A stretch of 64,000 bases of DNA from Cetobacterium sp. 8H. Lineage in GTDB: Bacteria > Fusobacteriota > Fusobacteriia > Fusobacteriales > Fusobacteriaceae. Made by a program: the position numbers and the translations under genes. The stretch is taken from positions 496,001-560,000 of the forward strand of contig NZ_JACHTG010000004.1 in assembly GCF_014250675.1 (NCBI RefSeq), in the 5' to 3' direction. Below are positions 43,988 to 53,686 of the stretch, piece after piece. The stretch's first letter is position 1. Every line of letters begins with the position of its first letter. A model generated the notes under the pieces. The model saw only the letters and a program-made list of their open reading frames with translations, made no database searches and was not told where the DNA came from.

Positions 43988-45434
43988 TATAATTCACTCT
44001 CCTTTTATTTAATAGTTGTCTTATAATTTTAAATATTATGAAAAATATTGTTAATCTTAAAATTTCATTATATCCTATTGCTAACAAATTATATCTAGAT
44101 ACCCAATATAAATAATTTAAATATGAAAATATATATAATTTTCCATATTTCTTATTTAAACATATGTATACAATATAATTTATCAAATAACCTACTAAAA
44201 TAAATAAAATTATTTGTACTAAATATGGATAGTATAATATTTCTGCTACAAAACTTCCTCCTAATCCATTTCCTTGTAAGCTTAATTCTTTATTTAATAT
44301 TAAAGATAACTCGGAAGATAAGGTTGGTACAAGATTAAAAAATTCAATACTTGATTGCCCTTTTAAATATATTTCTGGATATAATTTTGAATTAATAAAC
44401 TCCAAAATTGGTCCTAATAAATAATTACTAGAACTGATTTTTTCTCTAAAATCTTTCAAATACCCAATCAATAATGATGTTGTTCCTTGCGAATAGAAAA
44501 AATATGATATTTCTTCACTTAATATTTTAGATCCTATACTTTTTGTCCTAATATTTATAATTTTATTACTAAAATACATTAATGAAAACCCTAGAAATAA
44601 ATATATTTTTATACTGATTTTTTTATAAAAATAAGCATATAATGATACAAAGATTAAAATACTCTTTATTAAATAACCTCTTCCACCTTTTAAAGAATCA
44701 ATAAATAAATATATTAAATATAATATAGAATATATTTTAAATCGTTTTATATTTATATTTGAAAATAATAAAAATGAAAAACCAATAATTAAAAAAATTG
44801 TTGAACTTTTTTCAAACAAATTTAACCCAATTTCCATTTTTATATCTGTAGTATAAACAGCTAAATAACCTATTTTTTTTATTAGTATAACTTCTTTTAT
44901 TTTTCTAATAACTCCAAATATAAAACCAACAATAAAAAAAATTTGACCTATTTTAAAAAAATATATATCTTGTTCTATTTTACTTTGATTTTCAACTTTA
45001 GTTTTTTTAAAAATAAAGTTGAATTGTGCCCCTAAATTAATAAAAAATAATGCTGTTAAATTTGAAAATAACATATATTGTTGAGTATCTAGTGAAAATA
45101 TATAATTGGCAAAATAATCGGCATATGATATCGATTTATAACCTAAAATATCTGCTATTAATCTTCCACAATTAAATAACACATATGTTATTAAAAATAC
45201 TATGTAAAATATTACTCTTTTTTGTTTTAAATATTTTATATAATTTTCTCCAAAAATATATAAAATATATATTGAAAGAAGGACTTTTAATCCAGATATT
45301 CTAGTTTCAATTACACCTATATTTATATATATAACACAACATAGATAAAATATAATTTGAAATACTAAATCTAAGATTTCAAGATTTAAATTTTTTTTAT
45401 ATATATTTTTTATACTCACTAATTTTTTCTCCAT
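43983..45434 (-). CDS. wzy: O-antigen polymerase (Wzy)
   Basis: The 483-residue protein has about 12 membrane segments and a larger periplasmic loop near residues 290-380. There is little sequence identity to any well-known family, as usual for Wzy. KGGRGYLIKSI near residue 250 resembles the 'oligosaccharide repeat unit polymerase' group. Its role is inferred from topology and from being the only unassigned polytopic protein in a locus with Wzx, Wzz and glycosyltransferases. It overlaps the capG-like gene by 16 bp. Confidence 0.75.
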   Translation of the reverse strand: MEKKLVSIKNIYKKNLNLEILDLVFQIIFYLCCVIYINIGVIETRISGLKVLLSIYILYIFGENYIKYLKQKRVIFYIVFLITYVLFNCGRLIADILGYKSISYADYFANYIFSLDTQQYMLFSNLTALFFINLGAQFNFIFKKTKVENQSKIEQDIYFFKIGQIFFIVGFIFGVIRKIKEVILIKKIGYLAVYTTDIKMEIGLNLFEKSSTIFLIIGFSFLLFSNINIKRFKIYSILYLIYLFIDSLKGGRGYLIKSILIFVSLYAYFYKKISIKIYLFLGFSLMYFSNKIINIRTKSIGSKILSEEISYFFYSQGTTSLLIGYLKDFREKISSSNYLLGPILEFINSKLYPEIYLKGQSSIEFFNLVPTLSSELSLILNKELSLQGNGLGGSFVAEILYYPYLVQIILFILVGYLINYIVYICLNKKYGKLYIFSYLNYLYWVSRYNLLAIGYNEILRLTIFFIIFKIIRQLLNKRRVNYN

Positions 45435-46546
45435 ACAACTCTATTTATATAATCCGTATAAGACAGTATTATTCTTAATACTTTATCCGATACATTTGGC
45501 ATAGAATAGTCTGCTACTTTTCTAAGTGTTGTTTTATCTTGAGTTTCTAAAACTGCTAATCCTTGCATTATTCTTTCTTTTTGAAGACCAACCATCATAA
45601 CAGAGGCTTCTTCCATAGCTTCTGGTCTTTCGTGAGCTTCTCTTATATTAAGTGCTGGAAACCCTAAACATGATGATTCTTCACTAATTGTTCCTGAATC
45701 ACTTAGTACTGCTTTAGCTTCTTTTTGAAGTTTCACATAATCATTAAATCCTAATGGTTTCATAAGATTAACTAATGAATGAAATTCTACTCCAAGCTCT
45801 TCAATTCTTTTTCTTGTTCTAGGATGAGTAGAAACTATTATTGGCATATTATATTTTTCTGCCACCGCATTCAAACTTTCAACTAAATTTAAAAAATTTC
45901 TATCTGATCCAACATTTTCTTCTCTATGAGCAGAAACTACGAAAAATTTACCTTTTTCCAATCCAAGTCTACTTAAAATATCTGAAGCTTCAATGTCTTT
46001 TAGTTTCATATTAACAACTTCAAATATTGGACTTCCTGTTTTTATTATTCTATCTGCTGGTAGTCCTTCTCTTAAAAGATATTCTCTAGCTATATCACTA
46101 TAAGTTAGATTTATATCCGCCGTATGATCTACTATCTTTCTATTCGTTTCCTCTGGAACTCTTTGATCAAAACATCTATTTCCTGCTTCCATATGGAATA
46201 TAGGGATTTTCTTTTTCTTAGCAACTATAGCTGCTAAACATGAATTTGTATCTCCTAAAACTAAAAATGCTTCTGGCTTAACTTCATCTAATAATGAATC
46301 CATTTTTATTAAAATATTTCCTATTGTTTCACTTGGCTTTCCTGTAGCTGTATCTAAGAAATAGTCTGGTTTTCTCATATTAAAATCTTTAAAAAAAACT
46401 TCATTTAACTCATAATCATAATTTTGCCCAGTGTGAACAATTACATGATCTATCGCTTCTGATTTCTCTAATTTATCTATTACTGCTGCTAATCTAATTA
46501 TCTCAGGTCTTGTTCCCACAACAGTCATTACCTTTAATCTTTTCAT
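45419..46546 (-). CDS. capG: UDP-2-acetamido-2,6-dideoxy-L-talose 2-epimerase (CapG/FnlC type)
   Basis: The 375-residue WecB-fold epimerase has KVMTVVGTRPEIIRLAAVID, GDTNSCLAAI, HMEAGNRCFDQRVPEETNR and SAHREENVG. The NRCFD(Q/E)RVPEE variation is diagnostic for the CapG/WbjD/FnlC branch, which forms UDP-L-FucNAc. It lies with capF (4-bp gap) and capE, completing the three-enzyme route UDP-GlcNAc to UDP-L-FucNAc. Confidence 0.9.
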   Translation of the reverse strand: MKRLKVMTVVGTRPEIIRLAAVIDKLEKSEAIDHVIVHTGQNYDYELNEVFFKDFNMRKPDYFLDTATGKPSETIGNILIKMDSLLDEVKPEAFLVLGDTNSCLAAIVAKKKKIPIFHMEAGNRCFDQRVPEETNRKIVDHTADINLTYSDIAREYLLREGLPADRIIKTGSPIFEVVNMKLKDIEASDILSRLGLEKGKFFVVSAHREENVGSDRNFLNLVESLNAVAEKYNMPIIVSTHPRTRKRIEELGVEFHSLVNLMKPLGFNDYVKLQKEAKAVLSDSGTISEESSCLGFPALNIREAHERPEAMEEASVMMVGLQKERIMQGLAVLETQDKTTLRKVADYSMPNVSDKVLRIILSYTDYINRVVWRKN

Positions 46547-46549
46547 TTT

Positions 46550-47662
46550 TTAAACCTCCAAGTAATATGTATCTGGGTTTTCTTTATCAAATTGCTCATT
46601 TGCCCATAATACAAGAACCATATCTTTTTTTCCGGTATTTGTTATATTATGAGTATACCCTGTTGGGATATCTACAACCTCTAATTTTTTATCAGATACT
46701 GGATACTCTATAATTTCATCACTAAATATATGTCTAAATCTTAGTGTAGCTTCACCTTTTATAACTAAAAACTTTTCATTTTTAGTATTATGATAGTGAT
46801 TACCTCTGGTTACACCTGGTCTTGAAGTTGATATAGAAAATTGTCCACTATCCAATGTTCTTAATATTTCAACAAAACTTCCTCTAGGATCAGAATGCTC
46901 CACTAATTTGTAAGAAAACTTATCTTTTGGAAGATATGATAGATATGTTGCATATAAAGCTCTTTCAAACCCTGTTCCTACTTTGGGAATTGTCAAAGTT
47001 TTCCTATTCTCTTTAAAAGACTCTAATAAATCTGCAACTTCTCCAAGAGTTTTATGGTAAGTTTTTTCTACCATATAATATAATTTATTTTCTTTATTTT
47101 CTTCATTTAAATGAGATACAATAGCATTTATTACATCATCTATATATACAAATTCTATCAATGTATCTCTTCCATTTATTGATATTTCAATATCATTTGC
47201 AGTATTGTAACACCATGTTGCTATAACTGAGTTATAGTTAGGTTTACACCATTTTCCAAAAACATTTTGTAATCTATAAATATACACAGCTGAACTATTT
47301 TTCTCTGCATACTCTTTTAATAGATTTTCTCCCGCTAACTTGCTTTTTCCATAATCATTTTCTTTATCAGCATGGATTGAAGATGTTATTAATACTGGTA
47401 TTTTTTTATTATTTTTTTCTAATAAATTAATTAAATTTCCAACTAAATCAGTATTTCCTTTATAAAAATCTTCTGGATTTTCTGGTCTATTGATTCCTGC
47501 TAAATGGAATATAAAATCTACATTTTTTATGCTTTCTTCTAGTTCTTCCATAGTATTTTCCATATCAAATGTTAATATCTCTACATTCTCTGTTCTTAAA
47601 AGTCTTTCTTTTAAATTTTTTCCAATGAAACCATTAGAGCCTGTAATTAATATTTTTTTCAT
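46550..47662 (-). CDS. capF: CapF-type bifunctional epimerase/reductase with cupin domain
   Basis: The 370-residue protein combines an N-terminal SDR (TGSNGFIGKNL at 7-17) with a C-terminal cupin (about 250-370) carrying the metal-site GNHYHNTKNEKFLVIKGEA. This is the CapF/WbjC/FnlB architecture, in which the cupin epimerises and the SDR reduces the 4-keto intermediate of UDP-L-FucNAc synthesis. It starts 1 bp after capE. Confidence 0.93.
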   Translation of the reverse strand: MKKILITGSNGFIGKNLKERLLRTENVEILTFDMENTMEELEESIKNVDFIFHLAGINRPENPEDFYKGNTDLVGNLINLLEKNNKKIPVLITSSIHADKENDYGKSKLAGENLLKEYAEKNSSAVYIYRLQNVFGKWCKPNYNSVIATWCYNTANDIEISINGRDTLIEFVYIDDVINAIVSHLNEENKENKLYYMVEKTYHKTLGEVADLLESFKENRKTLTIPKVGTGFERALYATYLSYLPKDKFSYKLVEHSDPRGSFVEILRTLDSGQFSISTSRPGVTRGNHYHNTKNEKFLVIKGEATLRFRHIFSDEIIEYPVSDKKLEVVDIPTGYTHNITNTGKKDMVLVLWANEQFDKENPDTYYLEV

Positions 47663-47663
47663 A

Positions 47664-48698
47664 CTATTTCACTCCAAACTCTCTTAAATCATCTTGAATC
47701 TCAGGAAGTTCCAATAACATAGATTTTAACTCTTCTTCATTTAATCTATATGTATTATGAGAGTTATACTCATCAGCTTCAGTTATAACTTTTTCTCCAT
47801 CTTCAAAGAATTTTGAATAATTTAAATCTCTTTCATCTGCAGGTATTCTATAATAATTACCCATGTCAATTGATTTAACTTTTTCTTCTTTTGTCATTAA
47901 AGCTTCATATAGTTTTTCACCATGTCTTGTTCCTATAACTTTTACTTCATGATTCGGTCTGTTGAAAAGATTTTTCATAGTTGTTGCTAGTAATTCTACA
48001 GTTGCTGCTGGTGATTTTTGAATAAATAAATCTCCATTCTGTCCATGTTCAAAAGCAAAAAGTACTAAATCTACAGCTTGATCTAAACTCATCATAAATC
48101 TAGTCATCTCAGGGTCAGTAAGAGTCATTGGATTTCCAGCTCTCATCTGATCAATAAATAAAGGAATTACAGACCCTCTTGATGCCATAACATTTCCATA
48201 TCTAGTGACACATATTGTAGTCTCATGCTCTCCTAGATTTCTACCTTTAGCTATTGCAACTTTCTCCATCATAGCTTTTGACATTCCCATAGCATTTATT
48301 GGATAAGCAGCTTTATCTGTACTTAAACAAATAACCTTTTTTACTCCTGCATTTATGGCAGCATTTAAAACATTATCTGTTCCCATAACATTAGTTTTTA
48401 CTGCTTGCATTGGATAAAACTCACACGATGGAACTTGTTTTAATGCTGCTGCATGAAAAACATAATCTACACCTCTCATTGCATCCGTAATAGAGTTATA
48501 ATCTCTAACATCACCAATATAAAATTTTAGTTTAGGATTATTATAATGTTTTCTCATATCATCTTGTTTCTTTTCATCTCTTGAGAATATCCTAATCTCT
48601 TTTATCTCTGTATTTAAAAATCCTTTTAATACAGTATTTCCAAATGATCCTGTTCCACCTGTTATAAGTAGTGTTTTCCCTTTAAACATTCTCTTCAT
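47664..48698 (-). CDS. capE: UDP-GlcNAc 4,6-dehydratase/5-epimerase (CapE/WbjB/FnlA)
   Basis: The 344-residue SDR has GGTGSFG at 14-20 and the catalytic region LSTDKAAYPINAMGMSKAMMEK, where Met replaces the usual catalytic Tyr, a hallmark of this dehydratase family. It starts UDP-L-FucNAc synthesis. The CapE-CapF-CapG order and spacing (1-4 bp) are those of known FucNAc loci. Confidence 0.93.
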   Translation of the reverse strand: MKRMFKGKTLLITGGTGSFGNTVLKGFLNTEIKEIRIFSRDEKKQDDMRKHYNNPKLKFYIGDVRDYNSITDAMRGVDYVFHAAALKQVPSCEFYPMQAVKTNVMGTDNVLNAAINAGVKKVICLSTDKAAYPINAMGMSKAMMEKVAIAKGRNLGEHETTICVTRYGNVMASRGSVIPLFIDQMRAGNPMTLTDPEMTRFMMSLDQAVDLVLFAFEHGQNGDLFIQKSPAATVELLATTMKNLFNRPNHEVKVIGTRHGEKLYEALMTKEEKVKSIDMGNYYRIPADERDLNYSKFFEDGEKVITEADEYNSHNTYRLNEEELKSMLLELPEIQDDLREFGVK

Positions 48699-48701
48699 CT
48701 C

Positions 48702-49901
48702 CTAATCTAAATTTATAATTGTTTGTTGAATAGTCTCCAAATGAATTTTTTTTGTAAAATTTTTTAGATAATATTTTTTTCCATTTTCTCCATATTCTTT
48801 ACAATTTTCCTTATTATCTATAAGTTCTTTTATTATTTTTGCGAGTCCTTTCCAATTTCCAGCGCTTACACATAACCCACATTTTGATTCATTTATTACT
48901 TCTGCTGCTGCACCATTTATTGCACCTATTACCATTTTACCTGCAGCCATATATCCTTGTAATTTTAACGGCATTGTTTCTCCTAAATATCCATCGTCTC
49001 GTAATGTAATTAAACAAGCATCAGCTATTTTATAAAAATCCTCCATTTTTTCTACTGGATATTGTCCATGAAAAACAATTTTGTCCTCTAGTTGTTTTTC
49101 TTTAACAAAGTTTTTAGCTTTTTCCAAATAAGAACCTACCCCAACAAAATGAACTCTAAAATTTTCTACACTCTTTATTTCCTCAACAGCTTTAAGTATT
49201 GTATTAATATCTTGGGCAATTCCAATATTTCCCATAAAAACTAGATCTATATCCTGGCTTTCTTCTTTTGTAAAATCTTTTTCTAAATAGGAATCACTAG
49301 AATTTTGAGGAATATATATCATCTTTTTTTCAGGAATATTATGTTCTTTTATAAAATATTCTTTAAAAGGCTTTGAAGTGATCCCTATCTTATCAGCTTT
49401 TAAATATATCGATGAACTGAATTTTTTTATCATTTTATAAATTATAGATTCTTTATTCTTTATTATATTTCCAACTGACTCTGGCCAAATATCTAAACAG
49501 TATAAAAAAATAGGTTTTTTATACAATACTTTATATAATATTCCAGGTAAAGCCATTGTTATTGGGGATAATTGATATATAAAAATCAGATCAAAATCCT
49601 TATCCATTTTTAATATTTTTAATATTGATGCAAATAGAAAACTTAAATAATTTAAAATTAATCTAAGCGTACCTTTTTTTCTTGCAATTTCAAAAACTCT
49701 CCAAATTTTTACTCCATTAATAATTTCAAATCTATTTTTATTATTTTTATATTTTAATGGAATATCATCTAGATTATAATTTGGTAATCCTGTTAAAACA
49801 GTAACATCATTTCCAATTTTTGCTAACTCTTCACAAATGTCAGTTACTTTAAATTGTTCAGGATAGTAATACTGGCAAATTACAAGTATTTTTTTTGCCA
49901 T
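48702..49901 (-). CDS. wbuB: GT4 glycosyltransferase, WbuB-like (probable L-FucNAc transferase)
   Basis: The 399-residue GT-B enzyme begins KILVICQYYYPEQFKVTDIC and has VLTGLPNYNLD, typical of WbuB. The C-terminal half has the donor-site ETMPLKLQGYMAAGKMVIGA (Glu/Lys motif). In other species WbuB transfers L-FucNAc and lies directly beside the FucNAc synthesis genes, as here. It is 3 bp from capE and shares a base with the initiating transferase gene. Confidence 0.82.
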   Translation of the reverse strand: MAKKILVICQYYYPEQFKVTDICEELAKIGNDVTVLTGLPNYNLDDIPLKYKNNKNRFEIINGVKIWRVFEIARKKGTLRLILNYLSFLFASILKILKMDKDFDLIFIYQLSPITMALPGILYKVLYKKPIFLYCLDIWPESVGNIIKNKESIIYKMIKKFSSSIYLKADKIGITSKPFKEYFIKEHNIPEKKMIYIPQNSSDSYLEKDFTKEESQDIDLVFMGNIGIAQDINTILKAVEEIKSVENFRVHFVGVGSYLEKAKNFVKEKQLEDKIVFHGQYPVEKMEDFYKIADACLITLRDDGYLGETMPLKLQGYMAAGKMVIGAINGAAAEVINESKCGLCVSAGNWKGLAKIIKELIDNKENCKEYGENGKKYYLKNFTKKIHLETIQQTIINLD

Positions 49902-50575
49902 TAATACTCAACTCCTATCAGAGAAACCATCTTCTCTTTTTGTTTTAAAAGCTCTTTATCTTTTACAACATCCTCATTATTTACTCTATTTACTATTTTT
50001 AAAAGTGTTGCTACTATAAGCCAAATATCTCCTAAGAAACTTTGGTTTTTAATATAATAAAGATTCAATTCTATTTTATATGGCATTATCTGCTCAATAT
50101 AAAATTTTTCAGGATCTTTTACTTGATTCATCAGATACTCTTCATCTGAGAACACTATACTTGCAGGTGAAGAGATTCCACTTCTAACTTGAAATATTCC
50201 CATCTGTCTTTCATCATAATATTTTAGTCTTCTAGGTAGTTCTGGTCTTGGCCCTATGAAACTCATATCACCTATCAAAATATTCCAAAACTGAGGCAAT
50301 TCATCAAGTTTAGTTTTTCTCATAAACTTTCCAATCGATGTTATTTCATTTGAGCTACCTTTAATTTGAACTGTATTTTTTTCTCTCTGTTCATTACTTA
50401 CCATACTTCTAAATTTATATATGCTAAACTCTTTAGCTCCTTTAGTCAGCCTTTTTTGAGAAAAAAGAACTGGACCAGGAGATGTTATTTTTACTATTAT
50501 TGCAACTACCAACATTACAGGAAAAAACAATATCAATCCTATTGCTGCAGCCACAATATCAAACAATCTTTTCAT
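49901..50575 (-). CDS. undecaprenyl-phosphate sugar-1-phosphate transferase (PglC-like)
   Basis: The 224-residue small-form polyprenyl phosphotransferase has one N-terminal membrane hairpin (about 8-28), KRLTKGAKEFSIYKFRSM, the catalytic pair D91-E92 in KLDELPQ, and IGPRPE. It starts the repeat unit by moving a sugar phosphate (often GlcNAc-, FucNAc4N- or QuiNAc-type) to undecaprenyl phosphate. The final ~20 residues form a charged tail. It overlaps the CapD-type gene by 17 bp. Confidence 0.9.
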   Translation of the reverse strand: MKRLFDIVAAAIGLILFFPVMLVVAIIVKITSPGPVLFSQKRLTKGAKEFSIYKFRSMVSNEQREKNTVQIKGSSNEITSIGKFMRKTKLDELPQFWNILIGDMSFIGPRPELPRRLKYYDERQMGIFQVRSGISSPASIVFSDEEYLMNQVKDPEKFYIEQIMPYKIELNLYYIKNQSFLGDIWLIVATLLKIVNRVNNEDVVKDKELLKQKEKMVSLIGVEY

Positions 50576-52406
50576 ACTCTGGCTCCTTATACGTTACTAC
50601 AAACTCTTTCATAAGAGTCTTTATCTCATCCTTTATAGGATTTCTTACCGCTTTTGCTAACTTCTCTAAATGATACTCAAGAACTATATTCTCTTTATCT
50701 ATATGTGTTATAAATATCTTGTTATTCTCTGTTTTTATAGCTTTTGTAACATCATATAAAAGCTCCTCATATAGCTTCTCTCCAGGACGAAGACCCACAA
50801 TCTCTATCTCTACATCTGCATGCGACAATTTTATCATTGTCTTAGCTAAATCTATAATCTTCACAGGCTCTCCCATATCAAGTATAAAGAGCTCTCCACC
50901 CTCTCCTAAACTTCCAGCTTCTATAACAAGCTGTGCGGCCTCAGGTATCGTCATAAAGTATCTTGTGATATCTGGGTGAGTCAGTGTCAAATTTTTACCT
51001 TCACTTATAAGCTTTTTAAATATTGGTATAACTGAACCATTACTTCCAAGAACATTTCCAAATCTAACTGCCATAAACTTAGTTTTAGATTTTGCGTTCA
51101 TATCCTCAATTACCATCTCACAAGCTCTTTTTGTAGCTCCCATAACGTTAGTTGGATTTACTGCTTTATCTGTAGAGATAAGTACAAATCTTTCTACACC
51201 ATATTTAGATGCCATCTCAGCAACCTTTTTAGTTCCAAATATATTATTTTTTATAGCTTCTTCGGGGTTGTGCTCCATAAGAGGTACATGTTTATGAGCT
51301 GCTGCATGGAAAACAATATTTGGTCTATATCTATCAAACAGTAACTCCACCTTATCTTGTTCTCTAATATTACAGATTTCACTTGTTATATCTAACTTTT
51401 TAAAGGTTCTTTTAAGCTCCAGTTCCAAGAAATAAAGGTCATTCTCATTCACATCTATAGTTACAAGTTTTTTAGGATTGTACCTAGCTATTTGACGAGC
51501 TAGCTCACTACCTATACTTCCTGCTCCTCCAGTTACAAATACCACCTTATTTCCAATAAGTTCTTTTATATTGTCCCCATTTACAAGGACTTGCTCTCTT
51601 CCTAAAAGGTCTTCAATACTAACATCTCTTACTTGATTAGCTATATTTTCATCCTGTAGTATCTCATCAATCCCTGGAAGAATTTTTACCTTCACATGCT
51701 CACAAGATTTTGTAATATCTATAATCTCTTTTATTCTATCCCTTTTTATTGTTGGGATAGCAATTATAACCATCTCAATACTCTGCTCTTTTATAACCTG
51801 TTCAAGATCATAAAAATCTCCATAAACTTTCACACTATTTATATAGGTTCCTATTTTACGCCTATCATCATCTATTATTCCTGATATATAATATGGATAG
51901 TTAGGATTTGTAAGTGCATCTCTTAAAAGTGCAACTCCAGCTTCTCCTGCTCCATATACAAGCGTATTCGGTCTAAGCTTATTTTTTCCTGAAACTACTC
52001 TATAAGACATATTTAGTCTGAAACAAAATCTCCATAATAACTGCAGAATTGTTGTAAGCACAAAGCATAGAAACACAACTGTTCTTGCATACTGCCCTCT
52101 TGATATTGCAAAGTATGCCATTGTTACTACAAACGCCATAAAGTTTGTAGTCGTAAGGCTTAGTACATCTAACGAGTTTGTGTAACTCCAACTTTTGAGT
52201 GCATTTTTTCTAAATATATAGAAACACAGAAAAGCCACTCCATAAACTATGAAGTAGCTGCTATGTATATTCTTAATCCAATTCGCTTCAAATCTTACTA
52301 AAAGCCCTAGAAAGATTCCAATAAAAATTGTAGATACATCTATCGCCATTTTAACTAGATTTCTCTTATTTGAAAGCAGCTCTGTTATCGCATTCTCTCT
52401 AAACAC
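50559..52406 (-). CDS. membrane-anchored nucleotide-sugar dehydratase (CapD/WbpM family)
   Basis: A roughly 615-residue protein with four N-terminal membrane segments, a first Rossmann domain (VYGAGEAGVALLRDA) and a C-terminal SDR with FVTGGAGSIGSELAR and STDKAVNPTNVMGATKR (Ser/Met/Lys catalytic set). It is the UDP-GlcNAc 4,6-dehydratase type that leads to UDP-QuiNAc/bacillosamine-like sugars. I start at the GTG at 52406, nine bases after AGGGGG and after the wzz stop. The frame extends to an ATG at 52454 inside wzz without a ribosome site. Probably provides the first sugar for the adjacent PglC-like enzyme. Confidence 0.88.
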   Translation of the reverse strand: MFRENAITELLSNKRNLVKMAIDVSTIFIGIFLGLLVRFEANWIKNIHSSYFIVYGVAFLCFYIFRKNALKSWSYTNSLDVLSLTTTNFMAFVVTMAYFAISRGQYARTVVFLCFVLTTILQLLWRFCFRLNMSYRVVSGKNKLRPNTLVYGAGEAGVALLRDALTNPNYPYYISGIIDDDRRKIGTYINSVKVYGDFYDLEQVIKEQSIEMVIIAIPTIKRDRIKEIIDITKSCEHVKVKILPGIDEILQDENIANQVRDVSIEDLLGREQVLVNGDNIKELIGNKVVFVTGGAGSIGSELARQIARYNPKKLVTIDVNENDLYFLELELKRTFKKLDITSEICNIREQDKVELLFDRYRPNIVFHAAAHKHVPLMEHNPEEAIKNNIFGTKKVAEMASKYGVERFVLISTDKAVNPTNVMGATKRACEMVIEDMNAKSKTKFMAVRFGNVLGSNGSVIPIFKKLISEGKNLTLTHPDITRYFMTIPEAAQLVIEAGSLGEGGELFILDMGEPVKIIDLAKTMIKLSHADVEIEIVGLRPGEKLYEELLYDVTKAIKTENNKIFITHIDKENIVLEYHLEKLAKAVRNPIKDEIKTLMKEFVVTYKEPEYEKIV

Positions 52407-52419
52407 TTTTTTCTTCCCC

Positions 52420-53334
52420 CTAATTTGCTTTCTTGTATCTTTTTTTATATCCATCGATAAACTCTTTTAAAAACGCCATCATTATTCCCAAGAAAACTCC
52501 CATAACTGCCCCCACAGCTAATATAAGTTTTGCTTTTGTTTCACCTTTTACAAAATATGTATCTGAAATTGCTCTCACTCTTTTTTCATTTTCATCAATA
52601 GAATTTAATTCCACCAGATTATCTGTATATCCCTTATAATACTTTTCAAGACCTGTTCTTTCTAATGATAATTCAGGATATTTATACTGAATATATACTA
52701 TCTGTTCTTCTGGTTTTAATCCATTTAATATTCTATCATTTTTAAAAATCTCTGAAATTTTAGATTCTACAACCTTCATTTGATTTTTTAACTCTTCAAT
52801 TTGAGCTATTCTCATATTTTTATTTTGTCTTACAACTTGAGTAAGATTATCTATTTCATTTAGCATATTTACATATGTATTTAAAATATCTTGTGTTGAT
52901 TTTTCATCCAAAATAAATTTTGTCTTTACTGTTAAAACCTTCTCATTTTTTGATGTTTTTATCATTTCTTGTAAAAACTTTCTTTTGCTAGAGATATCTT
53001 GTTCTGCTTGAGGTATCTCCTTTTTATATTCATTATTTAAAGCCTCTATTTGATAAAAAGCCTCTATTCTTTCATCTCTTAAAAAAATATCATCTGGATT
53101 TATTGTATTTAACCCATTTATTTTATAATCATTCTTTTCAATTAAAATATTTTTTACAAGATAGTCCTCTCTATTTGATCTTACATACAGAGCTGCTCCT
53201 AAAGAGATAAAAAAACACAGTATAAAAGTTACAATTACTGTCTTTTTATTCCTCACTAAAATCTCAATCAATTCATAAAGATCGATCTCATCATCATATC
53301 TGTTTTGCTCTACCATCCTTAACTCCTGACTCAT
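52420..53334 (-). CDS. wzz: Wzz-type chain-length determinant / polysaccharide co-polymerase
   Basis: The 304-residue protein has the Wzz layout: an N-terminal EIDLYELIEILVRNKK segment leading into TM1 (about 34-52), a long helical periplasmic part (about 55-265), and TM2 (about 270-288) with the Gly-rich LILAVGAVMGVFLGIMMAF, ending in a short cytoplasmic KKRYKK tail. No tyrosine-kinase domain is attached. It sets O-chain length with Wzy. It is the first gene of the long minus-strand glycan operon; GGGGGAAAAA precedes the ATG. Confidence 0.92.
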   Translation of the reverse strand: MSQELRMVEQNRYDDEIDLYELIEILVRNKKTVIVTFILCFFISLGAALYVRSNREDYLVKNILIEKNDYKINGLNTINPDDIFLRDERIEAFYQIEALNNEYKKEIPQAEQDISSKRKFLQEMIKTSKNEKVLTVKTKFILDEKSTQDILNTYVNMLNEIDNLTQVVRQNKNMRIAQIEELKNQMKVVESKISEIFKNDRILNGLKPEEQIVYIQYKYPELSLERTGLEKYYKGYTDNLVELNSIDENEKRVRAISDTYFVKGETKAKLILAVGAVMGVFLGIMMAFLKEFIDGYKKRYKKAN

Positions 53335-53398
53335 TTTTTCCCCCTACCCCTTTACTTTTATATTACTTTTTTTATTAATTTTTTATTTTTTTAATTTA

Positions 53399-53407
53399 AT
53401 TATATCA
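53399..53407 (-). promoter_or_regulatory. candidate extended -10 for the O-antigen operon
   Basis: TGATATAAT on the minus strand is a perfect extended -10 (TGnTATAAT) about 65 bp before wzz. No good -35 is visible in the surrounding A/T-runs. I saw no JUMPstart/ops element. Confidence 0.4.
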
Positions 53408-53474
53408 TTTTTTTTTTAATAAAAAAAGTATATATTCTATATTCAATACAAGTTTTTTATTTTTTAAACATAAT

Positions 53475-53504
53475 AAAAGCCCAGAGAATTATCTCTGGGC
53501 TTTT
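53475..53504. terminator. Rho-independent terminator between the small-gene island and the O-antigen operon
   Basis: A perfect 13-bp stem (53475-53487 with 53492-53504, GCCCAGAGA core) with a 4-nt loop, starting with A4 and ending in T4. On the minus strand it ends the small two-gene transcript about 20 bp after its stop. The 53335-53474 gap is otherwise AT-rich leader DNA. Confidence 0.88.
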
Positions 53505-53523
53505 AATCGGGGGACTTTTCTAC

Positions 53524-53682
53524 TTAATTTATATTTATCTGTGAGTGCGATGTTACTTTAGGAACAGATGACAGATTTTGAACTCTTTCACCCATATCTC
53601 GTAATACAAAGGTATTATTTCCTGTTACTATCATTCCTGTTAAAGTTAGTAACGTATATATTATTTTCAAGATATTTTTCAT
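53524..53682 (-). CDS. small exported or membrane peptide, unknown function
   Basis: The 52-residue protein has an N-terminal Lys-rich hydrophobic segment (MKNILKIIYTLLTLTGMIVTG, given here by its first 21 positions only in part: residues 1-20) that could be a signal peptide or membrane anchor, followed by a polar tail with Ser/Val/Gln. The ATG at 53682 has GAGGAG seven bases upstream. It starts 4 bp after the preceding gene's stop, so the two form an operon that ends at a strong terminator. I do not recognise the family. Confidence 0.55.
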   Translation of the reverse strand: MKNILKIIYTLLTLTGMIVTGNNTFVLRDMGERVQNLSSVPKVTSHSQININ

Positions 53683-53686
53683 ATTC

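Noticed and set aside
52407-52454. Upstream ATG start for the CapD-type gene inside wzz
   Set aside because: No ribosome site before it, and a GTG at 52406 follows AGGGGG just after the wzz stop.
53335-53523. JUMPstart/ops antitermination element upstream of wzz
   Set aside because: Looked for a GGCGGTAGCGTG-like sequence and saw none; the gap is nearly pure A/T apart from the terminator hairpin.
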